64,000 nt of DNA, taken from contig OW028573.1 of assembly GCA_932294295.1 (NCBI GenBank), positions 2,490,001-2,554,000 of the forward strand, in the 5' to 3' direction. Under the pieces are notes generated by a model. It saw only the letters and a program-made list of their open reading frames with translations. It was not told the DNA's origin and searched no databases. The position numbers and the translations under genes were made by a program. Positions 27,080-38,273 of the stretch are shown piece by piece (within the stretch, counting starts at the first letter, position 1; each line of letters starts with the position of its first letter). This DNA is from Alitta virens. Lineage: Eukaryota; Annelida; Polychaeta; Phyllodocida; Nereididae.

Positions 27080-28219
27080 ATGATGTCCTCGGGTCATTCG
27101 TCCATCCACGTTCCTTCCATCGGTGACCACAACTCTCTCTACGCCGGTCCACATGAGGACCACTACTCTCTGGGCAGTATCAGAGGTGACCACTACTCGC
27201 TGGCCAGTGGTGGCCGGGGAGACCGCTATTCTATGTACAGCCAGCGAGAGTACATCAAGCCCGTCTCCATCACTAAAGAGGACCTAAGAGGTTGTGGTCC
27301 CAGCCCCCCCGAGACTGTTCGAGTGGGCAGTCTGGTGCTAGGCAGGGGGTCTGTTTACCAGTACGCCACTAAGTATTACATAGACAGACGATATTTGCCG
27401 AGTCATATTTTCAAGAAACTTGTCTTGGAGTGCATACCGTGCCTTGAGAACCAGGTGTTTGCGGAGCCCAGTCTGGAAGCGAGTCCAGGCTCTGCCATCC
27501 ACCTGAAGCAGTACGTTGAGGACGTAGAACAAGCTGTCTACGACAACAGACTAATTGACGCCATGGAGAAACGGAAATTGTTCCGATTGTGTACGTCACA
27601 CACTGTTGTGGTCGTTCTATTAATAATGACATTTCTGCTGGCTGCCATTAAGTCCGTGGCAACCATATCAGAGAATGATAAGAACTGGATGACGTTGTTT
27701 GAGACCAACTTGGCCGTGTTAGCCGTCATAGTGCGCATCATGCAGACCTTAGCATTGTATTGGAGGGAAAGGGAGACTAGAATGACGCTAGAGGTCTGTG
27801 CATGGGAGGATGGAACTATAACACGAGGGCGCCCCCTGGCGTTATACATCATCATGGGTATATACGTCATGACGCAAATTCTCGTCTGCTTTGCTATAGT
27901 CATAGGAAGCCTGGCTTTCTCAGCCCTCCATAAAACTGAATGGACGATCTTATCCACTGGAATACCCGTCTTTCTTATCAGTGAACTGATGTCAAACATC
28001 TTGCAGAGAACTTTAGACGTTTGGCGGGCAGAGACCATACAAGATCATCTCAGACTGACTCTCATTGAAGCCACAGACATTTTTGAGGAGGCTTGGGTGA
28101 AGACTAGAGACTCAAACATACAGAACAAAATGTTCGCATTCAAAGAGGCCATTACGAATGCTTTTCACTTGGATACTCTGAGACTGGCTTACATTCGAAA
28201 GTCTGAAGGGCAGGGTTAA
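27080..28219 (+). CDS. Unrecognised four-helix membrane protein, 379 aa
   Basis: A single uninterrupted frame after a spliced leader. Two adjacent ATGs (27080, 27083) open it, and an in-frame TAA lies eight codons before the first. Residues 16-54 carry four degenerate copies of a DHYSLxS-like unit (at 16, 27, 37 and 48), rich in Tyr and Ser and plausible as phosphosites. After a hydrophilic region come hydrophobic segments at about 175-195, 208-228, 253-280 and 288-308, then a charged C-terminal tail of about 70 residues. There is no signal peptide, so the N-terminus is probably cytosolic, and with four helices the C-terminus would be too. I do not recognise the family. The length, charge pattern and codon use look like a real gene. 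It lies upstream of, and points toward, the minus-strand gene at 30.7 kb. Confidence 0.85.
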   Translation: MMSSGHSSIHVPSIGDHNSLYAGPHEDHYSLGSIRGDHYSLASGGRGDRYSMYSQREYIKPVSITKEDLRGCGPSPPETVRVGSLVLGRGSVYQYATKYYIDRRYLPSHIFKKLVLECIPCLENQVFAEPSLEASPGSAIHLKQYVEDVEQAVYDNRLIDAMEKRKLFRLCTSHTVVVVLLIMTFLLAAIKSVATISENDKNWMTLFETNLAVLAVIVRIMQTLALYWRERETRMTLEVCAWEDGTITRGRPLALYIIMGIYVMTQILVCFAIVIGSLAFSALHKTEWTILSTGIPVFLISELMSNILQRTLDVWRAETIQDHLRLTLIEATDIFEEAWVKTRDSNIQNKMFAFKEAITNAFHLDTLRLAYIRKSEGQG

Positions 28220-30740
28220 AATAGTTTCATAGCAGAACTAGAGTGATATGTCTAGCTAGTTGGGAAAATATAAAGAGTTACCATAGGAGGCCTACTCATT
28301 ATTCCCGTAGACTGCATTATGACATGTGGTTGGGGAATGTTTAATGCATCTTAAACAACTATTGTTCACTTCTGAAGCAGTCTTTGGCACAATCTTATGA
28401 CTTGGCACAGTTATCAACAATTGCGGCACCATTGTATCTATTGCCAGGCATATGTCAATTATCCACGTTACCGCAACTGTGCTTCAGATGCCTGAGTATA
28501 GGCTTAAAGCCCCAAGTGTGTAAACTTCTTATCTTCTTTCAAGTTCTTTGTATGCTTTCAGCTCATAAACACTAAAACACAGAACAGCATCTCTCAGATC
28601 TGGTTTTGTCGTATATTTTCATACATAACCTATGGTGCATGACCTTCACCTTTTGAAGTATATATTAAATAAACAATTCCTAAAACTTTGCATTCACTGC
28701 ATGTAAATGAACGGTTGCTAGAATAACTGAAGGTTGTTGTGTATAGCACTGATTTATTCAAGACTATATATGACTACCATTAGTCACTCTGACGACTTTT
28801 CATTTTGGTGTTGGTCTGCAGTATACGTGTACTTCAACTGGCCACAGAAACGACTGACAAAATAGTCAGCCTATGTATTTTAATAGCAGCTATGTTATTG
28901 CTTATAAGTAGACTTCTGCCTTTTCATGCTCTTTTAGATATTTTCATGATGCATTTTTCATTTGGTTCTTCGGTTGCAATGCAGTGCGTTGTCGCTTTAT
29001 GTGCTTATTTTATTTGTTAAAATGTTCACGTTTTTTTATTCAGTATTTGTTCATAAAAAATTTCGTTATTCAGGGAATTGTTTGTGCTGCTTGGTGTGCG
29101 TTTATTTATGAATACATTACAATTACTACCTGATGCTAAACTTGAAAGCACGTTTGCCCAATTCCTAAAATATTCATTATTCAATGACACCATGTCCTTT
29201 CTAATAAGGTGTTACAATACAAGTACATTGGAAGGATGTCATTATTATTTCAATATCCTAGTCTATGGCCGGCACACACAACTTTTGTTCCTTAGAGATT
29301 CATTGTTGTCTCTTCAATTTTTTTCCTCTGGTGAAAAGAATAAAATCATTTGCCATACAAATCTTGCCTTGTCATTTCTAGTCCTCAGGAGAACCCTAGA
29401 GAATGAGGGTGGCTAAAGCCAAATAAGTCAACAGGGTTTATTATATTTATAAGCACGCGTGCACTTTATAACAAAAATTAAAGAATATAAATATACAGGT
29501 GTAAAAGGAAGATCTATATTAAATATATGAATTACATAAAAATATATTAGGCCTAGTGAAATTGTTTCATCAACTGTTTTCATTGTCAGGCTTGTTCTGA
29601 CGCTTCAAAAAAAAAAAAAATAGATAATCCCAATAAGAAATTTCACAGTATGCAACCATTTAATTGGTACGTTACTCAAATTGACATATGACGTCAGATT
29701 AAACCACAGGTGACAAACTTCCCATTCACCAATTAGCTGTTGCCTTCTTTAGCTCTCCTGTTTTAGAGTTTGCCACATTGGCCCCAGGGTATAGCCGCCT
29801 ACACGGAAAATCCTCTTGAGCAGCATGTTGTTCAAAAAGCTACATTTCAGACATTTGATTAAACTGATGAACGTTTAGAAATTCTGAGTGTATGCATCTA
29901 CAGAACGACTGAACTTCATGGTGATATTTGATTGTAAGAAGTCATTCAGCTTAGGCCTAATCTAACAATTTAAATTTAACCTGAGTCAATTTCATGGGCA
30001 TGTCAGTCACAATGACTAACTAGAGAAAATTGACTAACATGTTAACAGCCATGGGAGGCCAGTCATTCTACACCCCCTTCAGGTAGTTGAGACCCTATAG
30101 CAAAACCTAAAATTATATGGTGACTTTAAATATAATTAAGCCCAATAGAGTAGAATCTGCATTTGCTTTAGGAATACTTACTCGTTTTACCAAGTAATGT
30201 TCTAAGGCAGGTCGACGTTGAGCATATGTTCCACTAAAAGTAAACAATCAGATAAAATGTATGACTGATTATATGCCCAACTTTTTAATTAAATTTTGTG
30301 AAGGCTCTGTTAGCGAATTCATTCATATTTCGTGAATGATGTTGATTTTGTTCATTGAAAAAGCTTATACTTACGGCCTGTGGTGTCTATGTGCCCATCT
30401 GATCATATCTAAGGTGCTTCTCCACTCTAAACGGGTGTGTGCCCTGGCAAACTGACCACTCTCCTGCAATCAAGATCCCACTGGATATTAATGACCCTTA
30501 AAAGTAAGGAGTACTATAGAACTCCCATATTCTATCTGATAACTAAAGTACTAGACGTGTAAAATACATGCACACACTGACAGACAGAAAAAAACTTTAT
30601 ATACATACAAGATTTACATGTGCACCACAATAATTAAAAATATTTAGAAAAAGGAGAGGGGAAAAAATATATAAATTAGGGGCTGGAAATACAAAGATTC
30701 CCTGATGTTAGCAGTTGTGGTATGAATATTGGATATCACT
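28220..30740. other. 3'UTR of the four-TM gene and convergent intergenic space
   Basis: An AATAAA hexamer at 28668-28673 is a plausible polyadenylation signal, giving a 3'UTR of about 0.45 kb. The rest is AT-rich, with an A-run near 29608 and no supported gene. The minus-strand gene ends at 30741, so the two genes are tail to tail. Confidence 0.5.
28668..28673 (+). terminator. Candidate polyadenylation signal of the four-TM gene
   Basis: Canonical AATAAA about 450 nt after the stop codon, in an AT-rich context. No cleavage site can be assigned. Confidence 0.45.
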
Positions 30741-31070
30741 TCATTCACAATGGAAGAGTGCATCATTATTTTGCAAACTTGTTTTGAAAAATTGGCCAGA
30801 AAATACCGTAAGAGGGATGCCTTCTTCTTCAGGCAAGCGAGCCGCTCTCAGAGACCTCTTGTGTGCAAACCGAATTCCTCCATCAATTCCTGAGCGTTGC
30901 ACTTGGGTGACCCTGGGATGTGGCAGGATGTTCCAGGGCATGACAGGGAATCCTCTTGCATCATCATCATCATCATCACTTTCATCCTCAGCACTTGCAA
31001 AGCCATCATCACTCTCTGGTGTGTTGGTGATTCGCCTGATTTCCGAATCATCTTCTTCAATAAGATCTCC
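30741..31070 (-). CDS. Last exon of the unknown minus-strand gene
   Basis: The acceptor CACCTGCAG precedes 31070. The 109-residue tail begins GDLIEEDDSEIRRI, passes a TPESDDGFASAED acidic stretch with a run of six Asp encoded by a GAT repeat, then a conserved-looking basic/aromatic segment ending TSLQNNDALFHCE and stop at 30743-30741. The Asp run is a trinucleotide repeat and may vary in length between individuals. Confidence 0.7.
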   Translation of the reverse strand, partial: GDLIEEDDSEIRRITNTPESDDGFASAEDESDDDDDDARGFPVMPWNILPHPRVTQVQRSGIDGGIRFAHKRSLRAARLPEEEGIPLTVFSGQFFKTSLQNNDALFHCE

Positions 31071-34000
31071 CTGCAGGTGGACCAGAAGTAAGGAAAAAGG
31101 AGGAAATCATGATTGATAAAGATTCATTACAAAAAATAAATGGAAGCATTGTGTAAGATCTCATAACTGAAATGTCTGAGTCTGACTTAAATCATATGTT
31201 AGGTTTATTAACAGCTAGATCTTACTGTACATGTACAGAATTTAACTCACCATGTAGTTATCAATAAATCTAACCGCATTGATGACACCGTTGTTTTCAG
31301 GTCTGTCAACTTCTGGTTCTGCCCGATCTGGCCTTGGTTCTATTTCCCTAGACTCAGGCTTAATTACTTCATCTTCGTCTGCCTGAGGTTCGACTTGGTC
31401 CTTATTGATCTGAGATTCAGCCACTACAGGTTTGACTCTTTCAAGTTTTGTTGCTGATACCTGAAGGCTAGGCCCAAATTTATTTACAGGTTCAGATTTG
31501 GGTTTCAGCTCTGGTAGGGCTTTTGTCCTTCTCAGCTTTATTTTGTCCGATTCAGTAACGGATTTGACTAGCTTTCCTTTGACTTTCTTCAGCTCAGGAA
31601 TAGGCTTCAACGATCTTGATTTTTGGTGGTCCAGTTCAGGAAGCAATGATTTTGGTAAGACAAGTTTGGGTTTGATTTTATCCCGTTTGTTTTGGGTTAA
31701 TCCCTTACTGACTGAGATAATATCTACCAGGGGCTTGGCATTGTCTGATTGCACTTTCATAAGTTTGGAGTTGACAATATTTTCTTCTGGAGGAACATGA
31801 GGCATCTTGTGATCTGCATTTTGCATTCCCTTGCTAATGTTTGGTAGAACTGGGAAAGCCTTGCCATGGATGTTCAATGAATCAAGAGGACATTTGCTCA
31901 TGCCATCCACTAACTCTGCACCACTTTTCTCTTCAGCTTGGACCTCTGTACGATTGGGCCTAGTGCTGGCTTTAGCTGGCTTGAACAAACTGTTAAGGTA
32001 ACTTAATACATGATGTACCTGCAGTGAATTTATAATTAATTTAGAACTGTGTATGTTAATAAGCAGAGGACACTTACGGAGCTACGAAATTGATAAAAAT
32101 CAACTCCAATGCCTGAGCATTCCTTCTCGATGCCTGCGTATTCTCTGCTTGACGAGAGTCCCTGGGGCTGAATGGGAAAGGGTGATATCCATCACATATT
32201 AGGTCAATAAATATACATTATGTATGATTATACAATACTATTGTTCTTTCAGGTGGCTTTATTTGTCTTTATGTGTTGAAGCTGATATTAATTGGATACT
32301 GTCTGTAATGTAATCTGAAGCAACAGTGCGTCTGAAGTTATTTTGCAAATTTGATTATTGTGAATATCTTCTGAGTGGATAGTCCAAATCATTCAATAAT
32401 CAGACACGTCAAATACCTGCAAGACGGATTACCTTCTGCAAATTTGCAGTCATTTTCGGCTCTCCAAGAGCTATTGTTACACAGAATAAAAAAGATGATA
32501 AATGGCTGTTTGGTGTTATTATGCACGGTATGTTTTATTGCCCAAAAAATGTTTTATTGCCCAAATAACCAAACTTGTGAAACTATGTGCAAGATTTATA
32601 ACCAGAACATCGTTTAGATGGATCCATTTCTCCACCAAGAAACAAAATGAATCCCTGGCAAATGTTTATTCACTCGATATTCTTAATATAATTTTTTTGT
32701 ATGTTTGTATGTATAGTTTATTCAATCAGAAAAACTGTTTACAATATATGAACATCTGTTATTCTAAGTATAATAACTGATCAAATTAAAAATAATTATA
32801 ATAATAAAATTCCAAATTGGAACAGTCCAAAAGAATAATGTACTTTTTCAGTTGATCTTTTGAAGAAGATTTTCTGGAGTATAGGTTTTGGCCATTGACA
32901 GCTGAAAAATAATAACAAAATTCTGGTGCAGTTTCTATCTACTGATACAGCTACAATGTATCTTCACAAGTTAAGAGCCATTTGTGTGTGGTCAATTTGA
33001 AGGTGTTGAGTAAGGGACTACTCTTGACTGCAACAGGAACGTTATTCCATAGTTTTTCTCCATAATATCGGAAACTGTTTTTGCCATAGTGGATACTACT
33101 GTATTGTGGAAGCACAAATCTGTCATTTCATATCATACTGAAAGCTTTGTGCAGTGAATAATTCTGTCACAAATCCCATTCTTAACTTTATACATATTAT
33201 AGCTGCAAAAACTTTCACACATTTTCTACAGACATTCATTTGTCCCTCTTGTTTACACATTTCTTAATAACTCAAATGGCGCCTATTTGTTACAAATCGT
33301 AATGCCCTTTTGTTTGTCTTCTCAAGTTTATCACTATTACTCTAATTTGTAAGCATCCATATCAATGAACAATAGTTAAAGTAGCTGCTTATGTAACTAG
33401 TATATTGTTAACTCGCCTTTTTTTTATGTATTGTTTTATTCTCTTTAGTGCATTTATTTGTGAAATTTATTTGCATTAGCCTTCAGGTTGTTAATTTCAA
33501 ATCATTCCATTGCATATAGGCAGTCATTTTGCAGCTTAGCTTTTAAGGTATCAATATTTGAGTCTACGCAACAGAATGTATTGTCATCCATGTTGAATAA
33601 TAAAGGCCCTTTGATGTTATTAACCCATTCTGAGAATGTTTCCCCTATTTTCACCCTTTGCTGTCTGTTCATGATGTGAGATTGCATTAATTCATAAGCA
33701 TTTATGTCTGAGCCATAAGCTGAAAGTTTAGCTATTAGAAGGCCATGAGGCATGTAATCGAAGGCCTTAGAACAGGACAGGTCGATTGCAATTGCCCCAA
33801 TTGTTAATCCCTTGTCAAGTGACTGGCGCCAGTCTTCTAGCATCCTAATCAGGTGTCACGTGTTCATAAATTTAATTGTACAGAATTCTTTCTAGAACAT
33901 TGGAGAGAATAGGCAATAGATTCACCGACCTGTAATTATCCTTGTTTAGCTTATCTTTCTTTTTATAAAGAGATGTTATATTTTACTTGGAATTACATTT

Positions 34001-37000
34001 TCTAAAATAAACTGATTCACCAGTAAAGTTAATGGTTTTATTAGTATAATACCCATCCTTTTAACAATGATAGGGATTTAATTATTTTCCGAACCTCAAC
34101 TTCTGTTTCAAATGTGAAAATGTTGTTTGCACTTTTCCTTTTTATTTTCTCATTTATGAGCTTGACACTATCATGTTCTTTGTAATGCTATATACAAAGT
34201 ATTGCTCTTTTAATTGCTGATGCTATGTTGGCAATAACTTTTGTGGGGTAATAGGATATGCTGATGATGTGATACTGAGACTCGGTTTCTCTGTGCTCAG
34301 TAAAGTTCAATATAGTGTTAAGTTCGGTGTTGGTAGTATTTATTCATAAATTGATTTATAAAATATGGCCTTTCTTAGTTCTTTAATCATACAATGAAAG
34401 TATTTTTTCTTAGAAGTTTAAACAAATAACCCTGAATTGCTTTATATGCAGAATTTGCATCTGTAGAAGTCATGAACCACTGCTTGTAAAAGATCAATTT
34501 CTGAGACCTCTCTCAGAACTTCGTTGTCGTCAATCTTTGACAGCTTTCGAATTATTTTCTTAGTTTTAGGTGCTCGTTTAAAAGTCCTAAGCACTCCACC
34601 CATGATATTGAAATCACTTATTCCTCTCCTACAGTTTTATCATAACATATATGCAAGAAATAATTATATTCATTGTATATGTAATATCCTCCAAGACATG
34701 GTGTTTAGCTGCTGAGGTGCCCCCCGGACTTGCTATTCGTTTAGTGACTAACACAACATCAATTAAAAGATGGAATTATAGCTGAAAACATGTTCTCATT
34801 ACAATGATGGTTTCATAAGCATCTGAAAATTTTTCACAGGTTTCTTAAAAGACTGCTTTATCAGATATGTTTAACTCAATTGTGATACATTCTAAAAAAA
34901 AGTCATCATTGCATATACTGATACTACAACGGAATAGGGAATATAATTTGAAATATAAGTCAGTAATCCCCCACTGTTTGATCTTTTGGCTTGTGTGCGC
35001 ATGAGTAACCCTCAATATTCAAAATATCCTGTTTGAAAGATGTACAAAGTTTAGTCTCACTCAACACCAACACCATATGAACACATCAAGCTTGCATATA
35101 TATTGCATTTCTTTGATCTCTTTGAACTTTGAGCCGAGACTTACACTATCAAACAGACTTGATCTGTCATTCTGATCAGTCACATTATGTGTCTCATGTT
35201 GATTATGTACATTACAGGAATCACGGCAACTATTTTCTTCTGCATTTAAGCCTCATCAATTTCAATGTTTACAGACTCATTTTGAGTACTCTCAACATTA
35301 CATCTAATCCAGTATTAATAGATAAAGAAGAATCACTTAACTCTTGGTTTCTTGTATTTTTGGCCTCTTGATCCAGGCCTAGATCCTAATAGCCATTTCT
35401 ACCACCTCTGTGATGTTGAGAGAAAAAATGACAGTGCTTGCTCTGGTGTCCTGCCAGACCACACACTCAGCAAGGCACACGATGCTGTTTCCTGCATTGT
35501 CGGATACCGTGACCAGGTTCACCACATTGGTAGCATCTAGTTGTTGCCCATATCCTCTGATATGATTGGGATCAATCCGCAGTTGGAAGCTAGGATTATC
35601 ATGAAGTTCCTGTCGGAATTTCATCCAGACTTCGTGCGAAGTATCTTCTAATTAGCTGTCTCTGCCTGTTGGATCCTCGTGGCAGCATTGCAGTCCCCCA
35701 TGGTTTCAGTGGACTTGAAGTGCTTCCCATGATGAGTAATATTGACTTGGAAGAAATTCGAGATTTTTATGACCTTTGACCATAATGGTATTTGACCTTT
35801 TTGGGTCCGGGTATCTGCTGTGTGTAAATGCAGATCCATTTTGCAGCACTCCACTATTGTGCAACAGCCTTTCTCACCTCGTTTCGTCAGGGGCAAACCA
35901 TCATTAACCAAAAATGCGTCATTAATTTTCCCATTCATGAAATGAGGGGTCATTATCCAAATCTGTATCCTTCAATGCACCATTTGGGTCTTTTCAATTC
36001 TTGTCTTTTATGGGTAGACATTATGGTGATCCTCAATGCCTGGGTAGTCCGTAATGATTTCCCTTTTTATATTATTAATAAAACTTGTAAAAAAAGCACT
36101 ACGGTTCCATGGGTTGGGCATCAAAACAACAACATCCAATAGGTCCAGTGTATGTTATTGCTGTGCAGCCATGTCCATCTCTTTTTTGCCAGCAACCTTA
36201 CATTCTGGGTGGAGTTCAGGCTTGGTGATGACGAAAACCATGTTATTAGCTTGCATCCAGAGAGCTATTTTTATGCCAGGGACTCATTTAAGAGTGCATT
36301 TCCCGCAGGATTGGTAAGGTCAGCTATTTTGTAATTGAGTAACTGCAGTCACCCGTGCCGCTTTGCCCCACATGTAGTAATGATCACATTTAATGATCAG
36401 CAAGATGCTTTATTTCAGATAACTGACCAACTTCATGTGCAGTCATAATTTACTGACATTTGTGACAAGCAATGGATAATCTATCAGCTAGGGAGCCATT
36501 TCCAGGGGGCTAACTTCACCAGGCCAGGCATATGTGAAGTTGGCTCCCTGGCAGCTCCCTGGCTGCTCCCTGGCTGCTCCCTTGCTGCTCCCTGGCTGCT
36601 CCTTTGCTGCCATGGCAGCTCCCTCACAGCTCCCTTGGCCAGAGGGCTATAGTTATGATTTTGACATGACAGGTGCTGTACAGATCCAATTTGCAGTTAC
36701 TTGATCCCAGTGTATATCTGATGCATATTTTTCCAGGGAACAGGAACTGCGCTGGGATCAGGTAATTACTAACTACACAGGGATCAGGTAACTGCATTAA
36801 GATTTGGTAACTATAGTTACCTGATCCCACTACATATTTTGTCAGGAATCAGGTAACTGCACTGAGATCAAGTAACTGTGTTGGGATCAAGTAACTGCAG
36901 TTACCCATGCATCTTTGTCCCAGGGAGCTGGCAGGGAGATGGCAGGGAGCCAACTTCACATATGCTCCACCTGGTGAAGTTAGCTCCCTGAAACGAGTAC

Positions 37001-38263
37001 CCTGTAAATCAATTTGAAATCATTGCCATTCAAATTAAGCTGAGATACCGGGATCAGGTGACTGCACTTGGATCAGGTAACTTCAGTTACCCATGCAGCT
37101 TTGCTCCAACAGTGTTACTGCCCATAGTCCAGGGAGGGAGCTGTGAGGGAGCTGCCAGGGAACCAACCCAGATAACATCCAGACATTGGGCCAATGTTGG
37201 GCAAAGGTTAGAAGACGTTGGGCAATGTCATTTTGCACATTGGCGACATCAGCCGCCAATGGCTGATATTGGGCCAACCCCTCTCCAATGTGCAAATGAC
37301 ATTGCCCCAACATTGCCTGCTAAACTTTGTCCAATGTTGGCCCAACGTCTGCTTGTTATCTGAATAAATATTTTCAGGGAGCTGCCAGCTAGGGAGTGTA
37401 CTTCCCTTGTCTACAGCCTATGTTTTGTTGAGAAATATTCAAATTAGACCTCGCTCTTATCCCATGGCCCAAAACTTATCAATACTATTTGCCACTTTAT
37501 AAGTAGTTTTTCTCAAGAATTTGGTTGAATTAGAATAGACACTCTGTGCACCTAATTTAGTTTAGTTTTCCAACTACATTGTACAACCATGGACTACTTA
37601 CCTTGGACACTCTTGGGGATTGGGGCCAGTATGACACAACGGAGTGATTTCTTCTCCAAGATATGGTCTAAATTATCCAAAAAAGAAGAAGAATAAAACA
37701 TGAAACTGCGTCTACTATATACTCGGAAAAAAGTGCTTTTTTGCATTTGCCAGTCTTCGCTCTCCTGGGTTTGATTAAATTGATAAATGTACATTGGAAA
37801 TACCCAGTGAATTGTCGCCTAATTTACTAATTTAATGGGCATATAGCATAACGTAACAATTAAACACGCCTTATAAGGTTGTATATAAATGCCAATTTGC
37901 AGCACATTTAAAAATTTTTAAATGCAATGTTTTGAATACATCTCATTTAGCTAGTGCGAAAAATTGAGTTTATATATTTTAGGCAACAAGTCCACCAGGA
38001 TTTTTTTTTTTTAAGGAGAGTCATTGCAGAACTTTTTCAGTTACTTGGTATTTTGTTAGAATAATTAGAATATGAAAATATAGGACTACATTCACATACG
38101 CATTCTCGAGTTTGGGCAAGTATTTTCTGAGGCAGTCATTTAGGCCTTTGACTGTTACTAGTTCCTCCACATGCAGAGGTGGCAAAGCTGTGTGTTGAAT
38201 GGAGATAGGAGCGAGTCGCTGCGGATGCTCACCAATTGCAGTGACCTTCCTTGGGCTTTGCAT
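30741..38263 (-). CDS. Unknown split gene, head-to-head with USP24
   Basis: Minus-strand exons read in order: A 38263-38100 (starts MQSPRKVTAI), B 37705-37602 (ends RCVILAPIPKSVQ), C 32167-32078 (PQGLSSSREYAG to FYQFRSS), D 32018-31251 and E 31070-30741 with TGA. C, D and E join in frame with good splice sites, as do A and B. B ends in phase 1 while C needs phase 0, so a small exon in the 5.4-kb intron is missing or one border is wrong. Exon A begins after an acceptor (38274), so a leader exon lies upstream. The product would be about 490 residues. D is lysine-rich with KPK/PELK motifs and E has an acidic run (DESDDDDDD) before a Trp/Pro-containing tail (MPWNILPHPRV). It looks like a disordered, possibly nuclear protein. 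I do not recognise it. Confidence 0.6.
31251..32018 (-). CDS. Exon D of the unknown minus-strand gene (256 codons)
   Basis: The largest exon of the gene. An acceptor (ATTCACTGCAG) precedes 32018 and a donor (ATG|GTGAGT) follows 31251. It is in phase 0 at both ends. The start reads VHHVLSYLNSLFKPAKAS and joins directly to FYQFRSS of exon C. The body is low in hydrophobic residues and rich in K, P, E and V, with repeated (K/E)PK and LPEL-type motifs, typical of intrinsically disordered sequence. A second acceptor 27 nt further in would shift phase and does not fit exon C. Confidence 0.7.
33502..33843 (-). pseudogene. Reverse-transcriptase fragment
   Basis: A 113-codon remnant of the RT palm. 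DLSCSKAFDYMPHGLL corresponds to the conserved DLSKAFDxxxHxLL block, and MDDNTFCC to the FADD catalytic block, here altered around the first Asp. The fragment cannot encode a functional enzyme because flanking frames are broken. Confidence 0.8.
35431..35535 (-). pseudogene. Two CCHC zinc knuckles of a decayed ORF1/gag-like protein
   Basis: In one minus-strand frame CYQCGEPGHGIRQC (35535-35494) is a perfect CX2CX4HX4C knuckle. A second knuckle with the same spacing follows (35472-35431), with a TGA (35469-35467) between its first two Cys. Paired knuckles are usual in ORF1 of some LINEs, in gag proteins and in ZCCHC3-like proteins. Position upstream of an RT relic on the same strand favours LINE ORF1. 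Confidence 0.65.
36485..37396. mobile_element. Composite fold-back element with minisatellite arms
   Basis: An 11-bp direct repeat CAGCTAGGGAG (36485-36495 and 37386-37396) brackets the unit. Inside, a left block (AGGGGGCTAACTTCACC, about 36503, then CATATGTGAAGTTGGCTCCC) recurs inverted at about 36946-36991. An 11-bp minisatellite of the form GCTCCCTGGCT fills 36543-36630. Between them are many inverted and direct copies of GGATCAGGTAACTGCA. The pattern fits a non-autonomous fold-back DNA transposon. No transposase is encoded. Confidence 0.65.
37169..37362. mobile_element. Palindromic miniature element nested in the fold-back element
   Basis: The left end starts CAGATAACATCCAGACATTG and the right end is its near-perfect complement ending in TTGTTATCTG, giving arms of about 38 bp. 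Internally CCAATGTTGGGC and its complement recur, so nearly the whole 194 bp can fold. No clear target-site duplication is visible. It interrupts the minisatellite-bearing element and is therefore younger. Confidence 0.75.
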
Positions 38264-38273
38264 TGCTTGAAAC

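Larger units (their letters stand above)
32850..36320 (-). mobile_element. Decayed LINE (non-LTR retrotransposon)
   Basis: On the minus strand 33843-33502 encodes a reverse-transcriptase core: AIDLSCSKAFDYMPHGLL, then NRQQRVKIGETFSEWV and PLLFNMDDNTFCCVD. Before it lies NVLERILYN-IYEHVT (about 33910-33860), and downstream, about 33115-32960, the usual C-terminal FRYYGEKLWNNVPVAVK block. Further 5', two CCHC zinc knuckles (35535-35494 and 35472-35431) mark an ORF1-like protein. Stops and frameshifts occur throughout, including a TGA inside the second knuckle. Order and strand fit one element inserted in the intron of the minus-strand gene. The clade is uncertain; the RT motifs resemble CR1/Jockey-type elements. 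Confidence 0.65.

Noticed and set aside
27538..28038. 166-codon minus-strand frame antisense to the four-TM gene
   Set aside because: It mirrors the plus-strand CDS codons. The plus strand has a start, a stop, hydrophobic segments and a spliced leader, and the antisense frame has none of these.
29078..29416. 112-codon plus-strand frame after the four-TM gene
   Set aside because: No domain, no splice context and AT-driven composition. It lies past a polyadenylation signal.
31498..31800. 100-codon plus-strand frame
   Set aside because: Antisense shadow of exon D of the minus-strand gene.
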